In this document: positions 36,753 through 45,644 of the stretch, one piece after another | Layout: the number at the start of each line of letters is the position of its first letter | Numbering within the stretch: the stretch's first letter is position 1 | Assembly (NCBI RefSeq): GCF_002563895.1 | Contig: NZ_PDJB01000001.1 | Coordinates: 1,347,501-1,411,500, forward strand | Length of the DNA stretch: 64,000 bases | Direction of reading: 5' to 3' | From: Pseudomonas lurida | Lineage (GTDB): Bacteria > Pseudomonadota > Gammaproteobacteria > Pseudomonadales > Pseudomonadaceae | Notes under the pieces: generated by a model | What the model saw: the letters and a program-made list of their open reading frames with translations, nothing else | Told to the model about the DNA's origin: nothing | The model's database searches: none | Made by a program: the position numbers and the translations under genes

Positions 36753-39019
36753 CCCCCGACCAGATGCGCGATGCCTCGCTGCTGGAACTCTTCAGCCTGG
36801 AAGCCGATGCGCAGACCCAGGTACTGAGCGCGGGCCTGCTGGCCCTGGAGCGCAACCCGACCCAGGCCGACCAGCTCGAAGCCTGCATGCGCGCGGCGCA
36901 CTCGCTCAAAGGCGCGGCGCGCATCGTTGGGGTGGACGCCGGCGTCAGCGTGTCCCATGTCATGGAGGATTGCCTGGTCAGTGCCCAGGAAAGCCGCTTG
37001 TACCTGCAACCCGAACATATTGACGCACTGCTGCAAGGCACCGACCTGCTGATGCGCATCGCCACGCCGGGTAATGACGTAGGGCCGGCAGATATCGAAG
37101 CCTATGTCGCCTTGATGGAGCGCCTGCTGGATCCGTCCCAGGCGCCGGTTAAAGCGACGCCGCCGCCGTCAGCGCCAGCGGCCGTCGTAGAAGAACTGCC
37201 GCCGGAGCCCGAGCCCGCGCCGCCGGTGACCAGCGAGCTGCCGCGCCAAGGCAAGCGCATGACCGAAGGCGGTGAGCGCGTCCTGCGGGTGACCGCCGAA
37301 CGCTTGAACAGCCTGCTCGACCTGTCGAGCAAGTCCTTGGTGGAAACCCAGCGGCTCAAGCCGTACCTGGTCAGTCTGCAGCGCCTCAAGCGCATTCAAA
37401 GCCAGAGCGTACGGGCGCTGGATACGCTGGACGGGCATCTCAAGACCCAGCACCTGAACCTCGAAGCCCAGGAAGCCCTGGCCGATACCCGCCGACTGCT
37501 CAGCGAAGCCCAGGCCCTGCTGGCGGAAAAAACCGCCGAGCTGGACGAGTTCGGTTGGCAGGCCGGGCAGCGCGCCCAGGTGCTGTATGACACCGCGCTG
37601 GCCTGTCGCATGCGCCCGTTTGCCGATGTATTGGCCGGGCAAGTGCGCATGGTGCGTGACCTCGGGCGCAGTCTCGGCAAGCAGGTGCGCCTGGAGATCG
37701 AGGGCGAAAAGACCCAGGTCGACCGTGACGTGCTGGAAAAACTCGAAGCCCCGCTCACCCATTTGCTGCGCAATGCTGTCGACCACGGCATCGAAATGCC
37801 TGAGCAGCGCCTGCTGGCGGGCAAGCCGGCTGAAGGCTTGATCCGTCTGCGCGCCTCCCATCAGGCCGGTCTGCTGGTGCTGGAACTGAGCGATGACGGC
37901 AATGGCGTCGACCTGGAGCGCCTGCGCGGCACCATCGTCGACCGGCATCTGTCGCCGGCCGAAACCGCCCTGCGCCTGAGCGAAGAGGAGTTGCTGACGT
38001 TCCTGTTCCTGCCGGGGTTCAGCCTGCGCGACAAGGTCACCGAAGTCTCCGGGCGCGGTGTCGGCCTGGATGCGGTGCAGCACATGGTCCGCCAACTGCG
38101 TGGTGCGGTGGTGCTGGAGCAGACGGCGGGGCGCGGCAGTCGTTTCCACTTGGAAGTGCCGTTGACCTTGTCGGTGGTGCGCAGCCTGGTGGTGGAAGTC
38201 GGTGAGGAAGCCTATGCGTTCCCGCTGGCTCATATCGAACGCATGTGCGACCTGGTGCCCGATGACATTGTGCAACTGGAAGGTCGCCAGCATTTCTGGC
38301 ACGAGGGCCGGCATGTCGGCCTGGTCGCCGCCAGCCAGTTGTTGCAGCGCCCAGCGGGCCAGAACCAGTCAGAAACGTTGAAAGTAGTGGTGATCCGCGA
38401 GCGCGATGCGGTGTACGGGATTGCCGTGGAGCGCTTTATCGGCGAGCGTACGCTGGTGGTGTTGCCGCTGGATGATCGCCTGGGCAAGGTCCAGGACATT
38501 TCCGCCGGCGCCTTGCTGGACGACGGGTCGGTGGTATTGATCGTCGACGTGGAAGACATGCTGCGTTCGGTGGACAAACTGCTCAATACCGGTCGACTGG
38601 AACGTATCGCCCGGCGCAGCCAGCAAACCACTGAGGCGCCGCGTAAACGGGTGCTGGTGGTCGATGACTCGCTGACCGTGCGTGAACTGCAACGCAAATT
38701 GTTACTTAATCGTGGTTATGAAGTGGCCGTGGCGGTCGATGGCATGGACGGCTGGAACGCCTTGCGTTCCGAAGACTTTGACCTGTTGATCACTGATATT
38801 GATATGCCCCGCATGGACGGTATTGAATTGGTCACACTCTTGCGCCGTGACAGTCGCCTGCAATCGTTGCCGGTGATGGTGGTGTCCTACAAAGATCGTG
38901 AAGAGGACCGACGCCGTGGACTGGATGCTGGCGCCGACTATTATCTAGCTAAAGCCAGTTTCCACGATGACGCCCTGCTGGATGCCGTGGTGGAACTGAT
39001 CGGAGGCGCGCGGGCATGA
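36749..39019 (+). CDS. wspE: Hybrid CheA-type histidine kinase/receiver WspE
   Basis: A 756-residue kinase. Order: Hpt domain with phospho-acceptor His51 (AAHSLKGAARIVG), a proline-rich linker (about 130-170), dimerisation and ATPase domains (LLRNAVDHGIE, SDDGNG, SGRGVGLDAV), a CheW-like domain, then a receiver with Asp683 (LITDIDMPRMDG). It phosphorylates WspR, and WspF as the negative arm. The frame is open from 36680, but the ATG at 36749 overlaps the wspD stop. Confidence 0.97.
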   Translation: MTPDQMRDASLLELFSLEADAQTQVLSAGLLALERNPTQADQLEACMRAAHSLKGAARIVGVDAGVSVSHVMEDCLVSAQESRLYLQPEHIDALLQGTDLLMRIATPGNDVGPADIEAYVALMERLLDPSQAPVKATPPPSAPAAVVEELPPEPEPAPPVTSELPRQGKRMTEGGERVLRVTAERLNSLLDLSSKSLVETQRLKPYLVSLQRLKRIQSQSVRALDTLDGHLKTQHLNLEAQEALADTRRLLSEAQALLAEKTAELDEFGWQAGQRAQVLYDTALACRMRPFADVLAGQVRMVRDLGRSLGKQVRLEIEGEKTQVDRDVLEKLEAPLTHLLRNAVDHGIEMPEQRLLAGKPAEGLIRLRASHQAGLLVLELSDDGNGVDLERLRGTIVDRHLSPAETALRLSEEELLTFLFLPGFSLRDKVTEVSGRGVGLDAVQHMVRQLRGAVVLEQTAGRGSRFHLEVPLTLSVVRSLVVEVGEEAYAFPLAHIERMCDLVPDDIVQLEGRQHFWHEGRHVGLVAASQLLQRPAGQNQSETLKVVVIRERDAVYGIAVERFIGERTLVVLPLDDRLGKVQDISAGALLDDGSVVLIVDVEDMLRSVDKLLNTGRLERIARRSQQTTEAPRKRVLVVDDSLTVRELQRKLLLNRGYEVAVAVDGMDGWNALRSEDFDLLITDIDMPRMDGIELVTLLRRDSRLQSLPVMVVSYKDREEDRRRGLDAGADYYLAKASFHDDALLDAVVELIGGARA

Positions 39020-40026
39020 GGATTGCGATCGTCAATGACATGCCCCTGGCGGTGGAGGCCTTGCGCCGCGCCTTGAGTTTCGAGCCCGCGCACCAGGTGA
39101 TGTGGGTGGCCACCAATGGCCTGGAGGCGGTGCAGCGCTGTGCCGAGCTGACGCCGGACCTGATCCTGATGGACCTCATCATGCCGGTGATGGACGGCGT
39201 GGAAGCGACCCGCCAGATCATGGCCGAGACCCCGTGTGCCATCGTTATCGTCACCGTCGACCGCCAGGCCAATGTGAGCCGGGTGTTCGAAGCCATGGGC
39301 CATGGCGCCCTCGACGTGGTGGACACCCCGACCCTGGGCGTGGGCAACCCCAAGGATGCGGCGGCGCCGCTGTTGCGCAAGATCCTCAACATCGGTTGGC
39401 TGATCGGCCAGCGCGGCAGCCGAGTACGTGCCGAAGCCGTCGCTCCGCGTATCACCGGCAAACGCCAGAGCCTGGTGGCTATCGGGTCGTCTGCGGGCGG
39501 CCCGGCCGCCCTGGAAATCCTGCTCAAGGGCTTGCCCCGTGACTTTCCCGCCGCCATCGTGCTGGTTCAGCATGTCGACCAGGTGTTCGCAGCCGGCATG
39601 GCCGAGTGGCTGAGCAGCGCCTCCGGCTTGCCGGTGCGCCTGGCCCGCGAAGGCGAGCCACCGCAAAGCGGCGTGGTGCTGCTGGCCGGCACCAACCACC
39701 ACATTCGTTTATTGAAGAACGGCACGCTAGCCTATACCGCAGAGCCGGTGAACGAGATTTACCGGCCTTCAATCGACGTGTTTTTCGAAAGCGTGGCCAG
39801 CCACTGGAATGGCGATGCCGTCGGCGTACTGTTGACCGGCATGGGGCGCGACGGGGCCCAGGGCCTCAAGCTGCTGCGTGAACAAGGTTATTTGACCATC
39901 GCCCAGGATCAGCAAAGCTCGGCGGTGTATGGCATGCCCAAAGCGGCGGCGGCGATTGATGCTGCTGTTGAAATTCGCCCACTGGATAGAATTGCGCCCC
40001 GACTGCTGGAGGTATTCGCCAAATGA
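39016..40026 (+). CDS. wspF: CheB-type methylesterase WspF
   Basis: A 336-residue protein: receiver with Asp53 (LILMDLIMPVMDG), linker, then the CheB catalytic domain with the triad Ser159 (GSSAGG), His186 (VQHVD) and Asp279 (TGMGRDG). It removes methyl groups from WspA and acts as the brake. Loss of WspF switches WspR on and causes the wrinkly spreader phenotype in P. fluorescens. The frame looks intact. The start overlaps the wspE stop by four bases. Confidence 0.97.
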   Translation: MRIAIVNDMPLAVEALRRALSFEPAHQVMWVATNGLEAVQRCAELTPDLILMDLIMPVMDGVEATRQIMAETPCAIVIVTVDRQANVSRVFEAMGHGALDVVDTPTLGVGNPKDAAAPLLRKILNIGWLIGQRGSRVRAEAVAPRITGKRQSLVAIGSSAGGPAALEILLKGLPRDFPAAIVLVQHVDQVFAAGMAEWLSSASGLPVRLAREGEPPQSGVVLLAGTNHHIRLLKNGTLAYTAEPVNEIYRPSIDVFFESVASHWNGDAVGVLLTGMGRDGAQGLKLLREQGYLTIAQDQQSSAVYGMPKAAAAIDAAVEIRPLDRIAPRLLEVFAK

Positions 40027-40077
40027 ACACGACCTCTCGCAGCACCGGCTTGCCGGCAGTAATTCAGGTGACTGCAC

Positions 40078-41079
40078 ATGAATGATTTACAGATCGACGA
40101 CATCAAGACCGACGAAAACGCCGCCATGGTGCTGTTGGTCGACGACCAGGCCATGATCGGCGAAGCCGTGCGGCGTGGCCTGGCGCATGAAGAAAACATC
40201 GACTTTCACTTCTGCGCCGACCCGCACCAGGCCATCGCCCAGGCTATCCGCATCAAGCCCACCGTTATCTTGCAGGATCTGGTGATGCCCGGCCTCGACG
40301 GCCTGACCCTGGTGCGCGAATACCGCAACCACCCGGCCACGCAGAACATCCCGATCATCGTGCTTTCCACCAAGGAAGACCCGCTGATCAAGAGTGCGGC
40401 GTTTTCGGCTGGGGCCAACGATTACTTGGTCAAGCTGCCGGACAATATCGAACTGGTGGCGCGTATCCGCTATCACTCGCGCTCCTACATGACCCTGTTG
40501 CAACGCGATGCAGCCTATCGCGCGCTGCGGGTCAGCCAGCAGCAACTGCTGGACACCAACCTGGTACTGCAACGGCTGATGAACTCCGACGGCCTCACCG
40601 GGCTGTCCAACCGTCGTCATTTCGACGAATACCTGGAGCTGGAGTGGCGCCGTGCCATGCGTGACCAGACTCAACTGTCGCTGCTGATGATCGACGTGGA
40701 TTTCTTCAAGACCTACAACGACAGCTTTGGGCATGTCGAAGGTGACGAGGCCTTGCGCAAGGTGGCCGCCGCCATCCGCGACGCCAGCAGCCGCCCCTCG
40801 GACCTGCCGGCGCGCTACGGCGGTGAAGAGTTTGCCTTGGTGCTGCCGAATACCTCGCCGGGTGGTGCGCGGTTGGTCGCTGAAAAGCTGCGCATGGCGG
40901 TTGCCGCGCTGAAGATCCCACATAACGCGCCGACCGAGGGATCGAGCCTGACCATCAGTATCGGGCTGTCGACCATGACGCCGGTGCAGGGGACGGATTG
41001 TCGGCAGCTGATTATGGCGGCGGATAAGGGGTTGTATACGGCTAAGCATAATGGGCGGAATCAGGTGGGGATCGAGTAG
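40078..41079 (+). CDS. wspR: Diguanylate cyclase response regulator WspR
   Basis: A 333-residue protein: receiver with Asp67 ([12 protein letters not shown]), a helical linker, and a GGDEF domain with the active-site motif GGEEF at residues 248-252. The product-inhibition I-site RPSD is at 239-242, five residues before it. Phosphorylation by WspE activates c-di-GMP synthesis, leading to biofilm matrix production. It starts 51 bases after wspF, the only gap in the cluster. Confidence 0.97.
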   Translation: MNDLQIDDIKTDENAAMVLLVDDQAMIGEAVRRGLAHEENIDFHFCADPHQAIAQAIRIKPTVILQDLVMPGLDGLTLVREYRNHPATQNIPIIVLSTKEDPLIKSAAFSAGANDYLVKLPDNIELVARIRYHSRSYMTLLQRDAAYRALRVSQQQLLDTNLVLQRLMNSDGLTGLSNRRHFDEYLELEWRRAMRDQTQLSLLMIDVDFFKTYNDSFGHVEGDEALRKVAAAIRDASSRPSDLPARYGGEEFALVLPNTSPGGARLVAEKLRMAVAALKIPHNAPTEGSSLTISIGLSTMTPVQGTDCRQLIMAADKGLYTAKHNGRNQVGIE

Positions 41080-41104
41080 GGCAGGGCGCCGTGTTGTTGG
41101 GGGC

Positions 41105-41195
41105 GGGGTGCATATCCGTCGCTGCGGTAATGGTTGCTTGGGGTTCCGCTCTTACAGTGGGGCACCCCAGATCAAAAGCACAAGCGCGGCGGCCT
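41105..41195. repeat. Decayed copy of the element at 59876-60190
   Basis: CATATCCGT (41111) and GGGGTTCCGCTCTTACAG (41140-41157) recur at 59880 and 59909-59926 with identical 29-base spacing. The middle of the element is missing here; a GATCAAAAGC segment (41169-41178) follows. This lies between wspR and a REPIN. Confidence 0.75.
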
Positions 41196-41233
41196 TAGGG
41201 CCGACCGGTTCTTTGTGCCGATCTCGGTTTAAA

Positions 41234-41321
41234 TGTGGGAGCTGGCTTGCCTGCGATAGCATCGACCGGGTGCGCCTGATGCACCGAGGTGCCCGCATCG
41301 CAGGCAAGCCGGCTCCCACAC
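41234..41321. repeat. REPIN
   Basis: GTGGGAGCTGGCTTGCCTGCGATAG with the inverted arm CGCAGGCAAGCCGGCTCCCAC about 60 bases later, between wspR and prfB. Confidence 0.9.
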
Positions 41322-41417
41322 AACACCCACGCCTTTTCGCCAAGCGGGCTGCCGTTCCCCCCCGTTTGCCGTTATACTCGCCGGCTTTCAAAAGTTCGCC
41401 AACGAGTGCTGCCCGCC

Positions 41418-42513
41418 ATGGAAATCAACCCGATCCTGAACACCATCAAGGACCTGTCCGAGCGCTCCGAAACTATTCGGGGGTATCTTTGACTACGATC
41501 AAAAGCATGAGCGTCTGACCGAAGTCAATCGCGAGCTTGAAGATCCGAGTGTCTGGAACAAACCTGAATACGCCCAGGAACTGGGCCGCGAGCGCGCAGC
41601 GCTGGCGCAGATCGTCGATACCCTTGACGAGCTGAACACCGGTCTGGCCGATTGCCGTGACCTGCTGGACATGGCCGTCGAAGAAAACGACGAAGGCGCA
41701 GTGGGCGATGTCGTCGCCGAACTGGCCCGTCTCGAGGAAAACCTCGCCAAGCTTGAATTCCGCCGCATGTTCAGCCACGAAATGGACCCGAACAACGCCT
41801 ACCTGGATATCCAGGCCGGTTCCGGCGGCACCGAGGCACAGGACTGGGCCAATATCCTGCTGCGCATGTACCTGCGCTGGGCTGACAAGCGCGGTTTCGA
41901 TGCGACCATCATGGAACTGTCCGCCGGTGAAGTCGCCGGTATCAAGGGCGCGACCGTACACATCAAGGGTGAATACGCCTTTGGCTGGCTGCGGACCGAG
42001 ATCGGCGTGCACCGTCTGGTGCGCAAGAGCCCGTTCGACTCCGGCAATCGTCGCCATACCTCGTTCTCTGCGGTGTTCGTCTCGCCAGAGATCGACGACA
42101 AGGTCGAAATCGAGATCAACCCGGCCGACCTGCGGATCGATACCTACCGCTCCTCCGGTGCCGGTGGTCAGCACGTAAACACCACCGACTCGGCCGTACG
42201 TATCACCCACGTACCGACCAACACCGTGGTGAGCTGCCAGAACGAACGTTCCCAGCACGCCAACAAGGACACCGCCATGAAAATGCTGCGGGCCAAGTTG
42301 TACGAGCAGGAAATGCAGAAACGCAACGCCGCATCCCAGGCATTGGAAGACACCAAGTCGGATATCGGCTGGGGTCACCAGATCCGCTCTTATGTGCTCG
42401 ATGCGTCGCGGATCAAGGATCTGCGCACTAACATCGAACGCAGCGACTGCGACAAGGTGCTCGACGGCGACATCGACGAATACCTGGAAGCCAGCCTGAA
42501 ATCAGGCCTGTAA
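41418..42513 (+). CDS. prfB: Peptide chain release factor 2 (programmed +1 frameshift)
   Basis: Release factor 2 for UGA and UAA, 364 residues after frameshifting. Codons 1-24 run from the ATG at 41418 to CTT at 41487-41489, followed by an in-frame TGA at 41490-41492. Reading resumes in the +1 frame from 41491 and ends at 42513. The decoding tripeptide SPF is at residues 204-206 and GGQ at 249-251, as in E. coli. When RF2 is scarce, slow UGA termination favours the shift, so the gene senses its own product. Confidence 0.97.
41478..41492 (+). promoter_or_regulatory. prfB programmed frameshift site
   Basis: An internal Shine-Dalgarno-like CGGGGG (41478-41483) precedes TAT-CTT-TGA-C. The P-site CTT slips +1 to TTT before TGA (41490-41492). 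This is the conserved RF2 arrangement. Confidence 0.93.
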
Positions 42514-42550
42514 TATTGCAATACGGGACCGGCTGACACAGCGCGATCCC

Positions 42551-42593
42551 GTAGGAGCCGGCTTGCCGGCGATCCCCGGCCGTAGGCCGGGGA
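42551..42593. repeat. REP-like palindrome pair
   Basis: GTAGGAGCCGGCTTGCCGGCGA, then CCCCGGCC-GTA-GGCCGGGG as an adjoining hairpin, between prfB and lysS. Confidence 0.75.
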
Positions 42594-42621
42594 CAACGAA
42601 CCCGATGGAAAATTTAAAGAC

Positions 42622-44124
42622 ATGAGCGACCAACAACTCGACCCGCAAGCCCTGCAACAGGAAGAAAACTCCCTGATCGCCCTGCGCAAGGAAAAGCTTG
42701 CTGCCGAGCGCGCCAAGGGCAATGCCTTCCCCAACGACTTCCGCCGCGAAAACTATTGCGATGCCTTGCAAAAACAGTACGCGGACAAGACCAAGGAAGA
42801 GCTGGCAGAGGCTGCGATCCCGGTCAAGGTGGCAGGTCGCATCATGCTCAACCGTGGCTCGTTCATGGTGATCCAGGACATGACCGGCCGTATCCAGGTC
42901 TACGTCAACCGCAAGACCCTGTCGGAAGAGACCCTGGCCTCGGTGAAAACCTGGGACATGGGCGACATCATTGCTGCCGAAGGCACCCTGGCCCGTTCCG
43001 GCAAGGGCGACCTGTACGTGGAAATGACCAGCGTACGCCTGCTCACCAAGTCACTGCGCCCACTGCCAGACAAGCACCACGGCCTGACCGACACCGAGCA
43101 GCGCTATCGCCAGCGCTACGTTGACCTGATCGTCAACGAAGAGGTGCGCCAGACTTTCCGCGTGCGTTCGCAAGTCATCGCCCACATCCGCAGCTTCCTG
43201 ATGAAGCGTGATTTCCTGGAAGTGGAAACCCCGATGCTGCAGACCATCCCAGGTGGTGCCGCAGCCAAGCCGTTCGAAACCCACCACAATGCGCTGGACA
43301 TGGAAATGTTCCTGCGTATCGCACCGGAGCTGTACCTCAAGCGCCTGGTGGTTGGCGGTTTTGAAAAAGTGTTCGAGATCAACCGCAACTTCCGTAACGA
43401 AGGCGTTTCGACCCGTCACAACCCAGAATTCACCATGTTGGAGTTCTACCAGGCCTACGCCGACTACGAAGACAACATGGACCTGACCGAAGAACTGTTC
43501 CGCGAGCTGGCGCAGCTGGTCCTGGGCAGCACCGACGTGCCATACGGCGACAAGGTGTTCCATTTCGGCGAGCCGTTCGTGCGTCTGTCGGTATTCGACT
43601 CGATCCTCAAGTACAACCCTGAGTTGACCGCCGACGACCTGAACGACATTGACAAGGCCCGTGCGATCGCCAAGAAAGCCGGCGCCAAGGTGCTGGGCTT
43701 CGAAGGCCTGGGCAAACTGCAGGTGATGATTTTCGAAGAGCTGGTGGAGCACAAGCTCGAACAGCCGCACTTCATCACCCAGTACCCGTTCGAAGTGTCT
43801 CCGCTGGCCCGTCGCAACGACGACAACCCGAACGTCACCGACCGTTTCGAGCTGTTCATCGGCGGTCGCGAAATTGCCAACGCCTACTCCGAGCTCAATG
43901 ATGCGGAAGACCAGGCCGAGCGTTTCATGGCCCAGGTGGCCGACAAGGACGCCGGCGACGACGAAGCCATGCATTACGACGCTGACTTCGTGCGTGCCCT
44001 GGAATACGGCATGCCGCCAACGGCCGGTGAAGGCATCGGCATCGACCGCCTGGTGATGCTGTTGACCAACTCGCCGTCGATCCGCGACGTGATCTTGTTC
44101 CCGCACATGCGGCCACAAGCGTAA
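42622..44124 (+). CDS. lysS: Lysyl-tRNA synthetase, class II
   Basis: A 500-residue class II synthetase charging tRNA-Lys. The N-terminal OB-fold anticodon-binding domain covers about residues 60-165. Motif 2 is [21 protein letters not shown] and motif 3 [12 protein letters not shown] near the C-terminus. It follows prfB, a pairing also found in E. coli. A strong terminator ends the unit. Confidence 0.98.
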   Translation: MSDQQLDPQALQQEENSLIALRKEKLAAERAKGNAFPNDFRRENYCDALQKQYADKTKEELAEAAIPVKVAGRIMLNRGSFMVIQDMTGRIQVYVNRKTLSEETLASVKTWDMGDIIAAEGTLARSGKGDLYVEMTSVRLLTKSLRPLPDKHHGLTDTEQRYRQRYVDLIVNEEVRQTFRVRSQVIAHIRSFLMKRDFLEVETPMLQTIPGGAAAKPFETHHNALDMEMFLRIAPELYLKRLVVGGFEKVFEINRNFRNEGVSTRHNPEFTMLEFYQAYADYEDNMDLTEELFRELAQLVLGSTDVPYGDKVFHFGEPFVRLSVFDSILKYNPELTADDLNDIDKARAIAKKAGAKVLGFEGLGKLQVMIFEELVEHKLEQPHFITQYPFEVSPLARRNDDNPNVTDRFELFIGGREIANAYSELNDAEDQAERFMAQVADKDAGDDEAMHYDADFVRALEYGMPPTAGEGIGIDRLVMLLTNSPSIRDVILFPHMRPQA

Positions 44125-44139
44125 GCGTAGAGCAATCCG

Positions 44140-44167
44140 AAGCCGCCTTTTATAAGGCGGCTTTTTT
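44140..44167 (+). terminator. Rho-independent terminator after lysS
   Basis: AAGCCGCC (44140-44147) and GGCGGCTT (44156-44163) form the stem, followed by TTTT. Confidence 0.93.
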
Positions 44168-44230
44168 ATGTGGCGTCTATCAGCGTCAAGCAAACAGCGC
44201 CAGGTTTTGATCTATTCAAGGATGTGTGTC

Positions 44231-44947
44231 GTGAACCGCGTAATGGCTCAAGAAGGCGCCGCTGGCATTGCTGCTGCCGTGGCTGAAAGCGTCCAGTACC
44301 AGGGCCGCAAGGCCAGCCGTCGGGGCAGCGAGCAGCGCAGGCAGGACATTCTCGATGCGGCCATGCGCATTGTGGTGCGTGACGGCGTGCGAGCCGTGCG
44401 CCATCGGGCGGTGGCGGCAGAGGCGGGGGTGCCGTTGTCGGCCACTACCTACTATTTCAAGGATATCGATGACCTGCTCACCGATACCTTCGCCCAATAC
44501 GTCGAGCGCAGCGCTGCATTCATGGGCAAACTGTGGGTGCGTAACGAAGGCCTGCTGCGCGAAATGGTCGCCTATGGTGACGGCAGCCCGCAGTCACGTT
44601 CGCAATTGGCCGACGACATCGCACGGCTGACGGCCGACTATGTGCTGCGCCAACTGACCAACCGTCGTGAACACCTCATGGCCGAGCAGGCATTTCGCCA
44701 GGAAGCCTTGCTCAACCCGCGCCTGGCGGAGTTGGTGCGTTCCCATCAGCAAATTCTGTTGCAGGGCACGGGGCAGTTTTTCCAGGTGTTGGGCTCCCGC
44801 GAGCCGCAACAGGATGCCAAAGTGTTGACGGCGATAATCAGTCGGATGGAATATCAGGGCCTGCTGGGCGGTGCAGAGCCTCTGACCGGTGACGAGATGC
44901 TTGAGATCCTCAAGCGTTATATGCATTTGGTGTTGGCCTCGGTCTAG
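44231..44947 (+). CDS. TetR-family transcriptional regulator
   Basis: A 238-residue TetR repressor. The helix-turn-helix lies near residues 55-75 (VRAVRHRAVAAEAGVPLSATTYYFKD). The long N-terminal extension is rich in Ala, Gly and Arg. Start: AAGGA at 44218-44222 sits eight bases before the GTG at 44231; ATG at 44222 and ATG at 44243 are alternatives. It resembles the regulator downstream of lysS in other pseudomonads (PA3699-type). Target unknown. Confidence 0.8.
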   Translation: MNRVMAQEGAAGIAAAVAESVQYQGRKASRRGSEQRRQDILDAAMRIVVRDGVRAVRHRAVAAEAGVPLSATTYYFKDIDDLLTDTFAQYVERSAAFMGKLWVRNEGLLREMVAYGDGSPQSRSQLADDIARLTADYVLRQLTNRREHLMAEQAFRQEALLNPRLAELVRSHQQILLQGTGQFFQVLGSREPQQDAKVLTAIISRMEYQGLLGGAEPLTGDEMLEILKRYMHLVLASV

Positions 44948-44973
44948 CCAAGCCGATGCGCGATCCGCTTTAT

Positions 44974-45059
44974 GTGGGAGCTGGCTTGCCTGCGATTGCA
45001 TCACCTCGGTTCACCTGAAGCGCCGAGGTGGCTGTATGCAGGCAAGCCAGTTCCCTCAC
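44974..45059. repeat. REPIN
   Basis: GTGGGAGCTGGCTTGCCTGCGA and a partly decayed inverted arm (GCAGGCAAGCCAGTTCCCTCAC). The spacer holds a CACCTCGG/CCGAGGTG stem. It lies directly before the lipoprotein gene. Confidence 0.88.
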
Positions 45060-45074
45060 CTGATGGGGAATGTG

Positions 45075-45623
45075 ATGAAAACCTGGCGCGTTGCGGTAAT
45101 TGCCCTGTCGTTCCTGCTGCTCAGCGGGTGCCTGGTGACCTTTAAGGACCCTCTGCCTGCCCATGAAGCCGCGCCGCCCGCGCTGCTGGGCCAATGGTCG
45201 AGCAAGAACGCCTGGGGCGAGCCGCTCAACCTGCGAATCACGCGCGTCGGTGAACACCGTTACAAAGCCGTGAGCTACCCTACAGCCAAGCCGGGCCAGC
45301 GTGACGAGTACCTGTTCAGCGTGTCGCGCCATGGCAATCGCTGGTACCTGTCGGCGCCGTTGCCGGCCAAGCTGGGCGGGCATTTCATCCTGGCGGGTTT
45401 TGAAATCAGCGAAAAGCACGAATTGGTGGTCTACAACCTCGACCTTGAGCAGATCCATCAAGCGATCGGCCAGAAGGTGTTGCACGGCAGCACCGTAGAC
45501 ACCGTCGAAGGCGCCGGGGTTCTGGTGGACAGTCCTTTGGACCAGGTGTTTGCCTACCTGGATGACCCGGCCAATGCCGATGTATTCGTGGAAGCCGTAC
45601 GCTACCAGCGCACGGGCAAATAA
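45075..45623 (+). CDS. Predicted outer-membrane lipoprotein
   Basis: A 182-residue protein with a signal peptide and lipobox LLLSGC (Cys near residue 20). The mature part begins with short repeats of small and hydrophobic residues and contains SHRW-type aromatic segments; I recognise no catalytic motif. The frame is open far upstream through the REPIN, but the ATG at 45075 gives the lipoprotein signal. It may be co-transcribed with the downstream DUF1704 gene (21 bases away). Confidence 0.85.
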   Translation: MKTWRVAVIALSFLLLSGCLVTFKDPLPAHEAAPPALLGQWSSKNAWGEPLNLRITRVGEHRYKAVSYPTAKPGQRDEYLFSVSRHGNRWYLSAPLPAKLGGHFILAGFEISEKHELVVYNLDLEQIHQAIGQKVLHGSTVDTVEGAGVLVDSPLDQVFAYLDDPANADVFVEAVRYQRTGK

Positions 45624-45644
45624 CGTTTAAAGAGGAAGCAACGG

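Noticed and set aside
41671..42513. prfB annotated as a 280-codon gene starting at ATG 41671
   Set aside because: This would drop the conserved N-terminal domain; the frameshift from 41418 explains the full protein.
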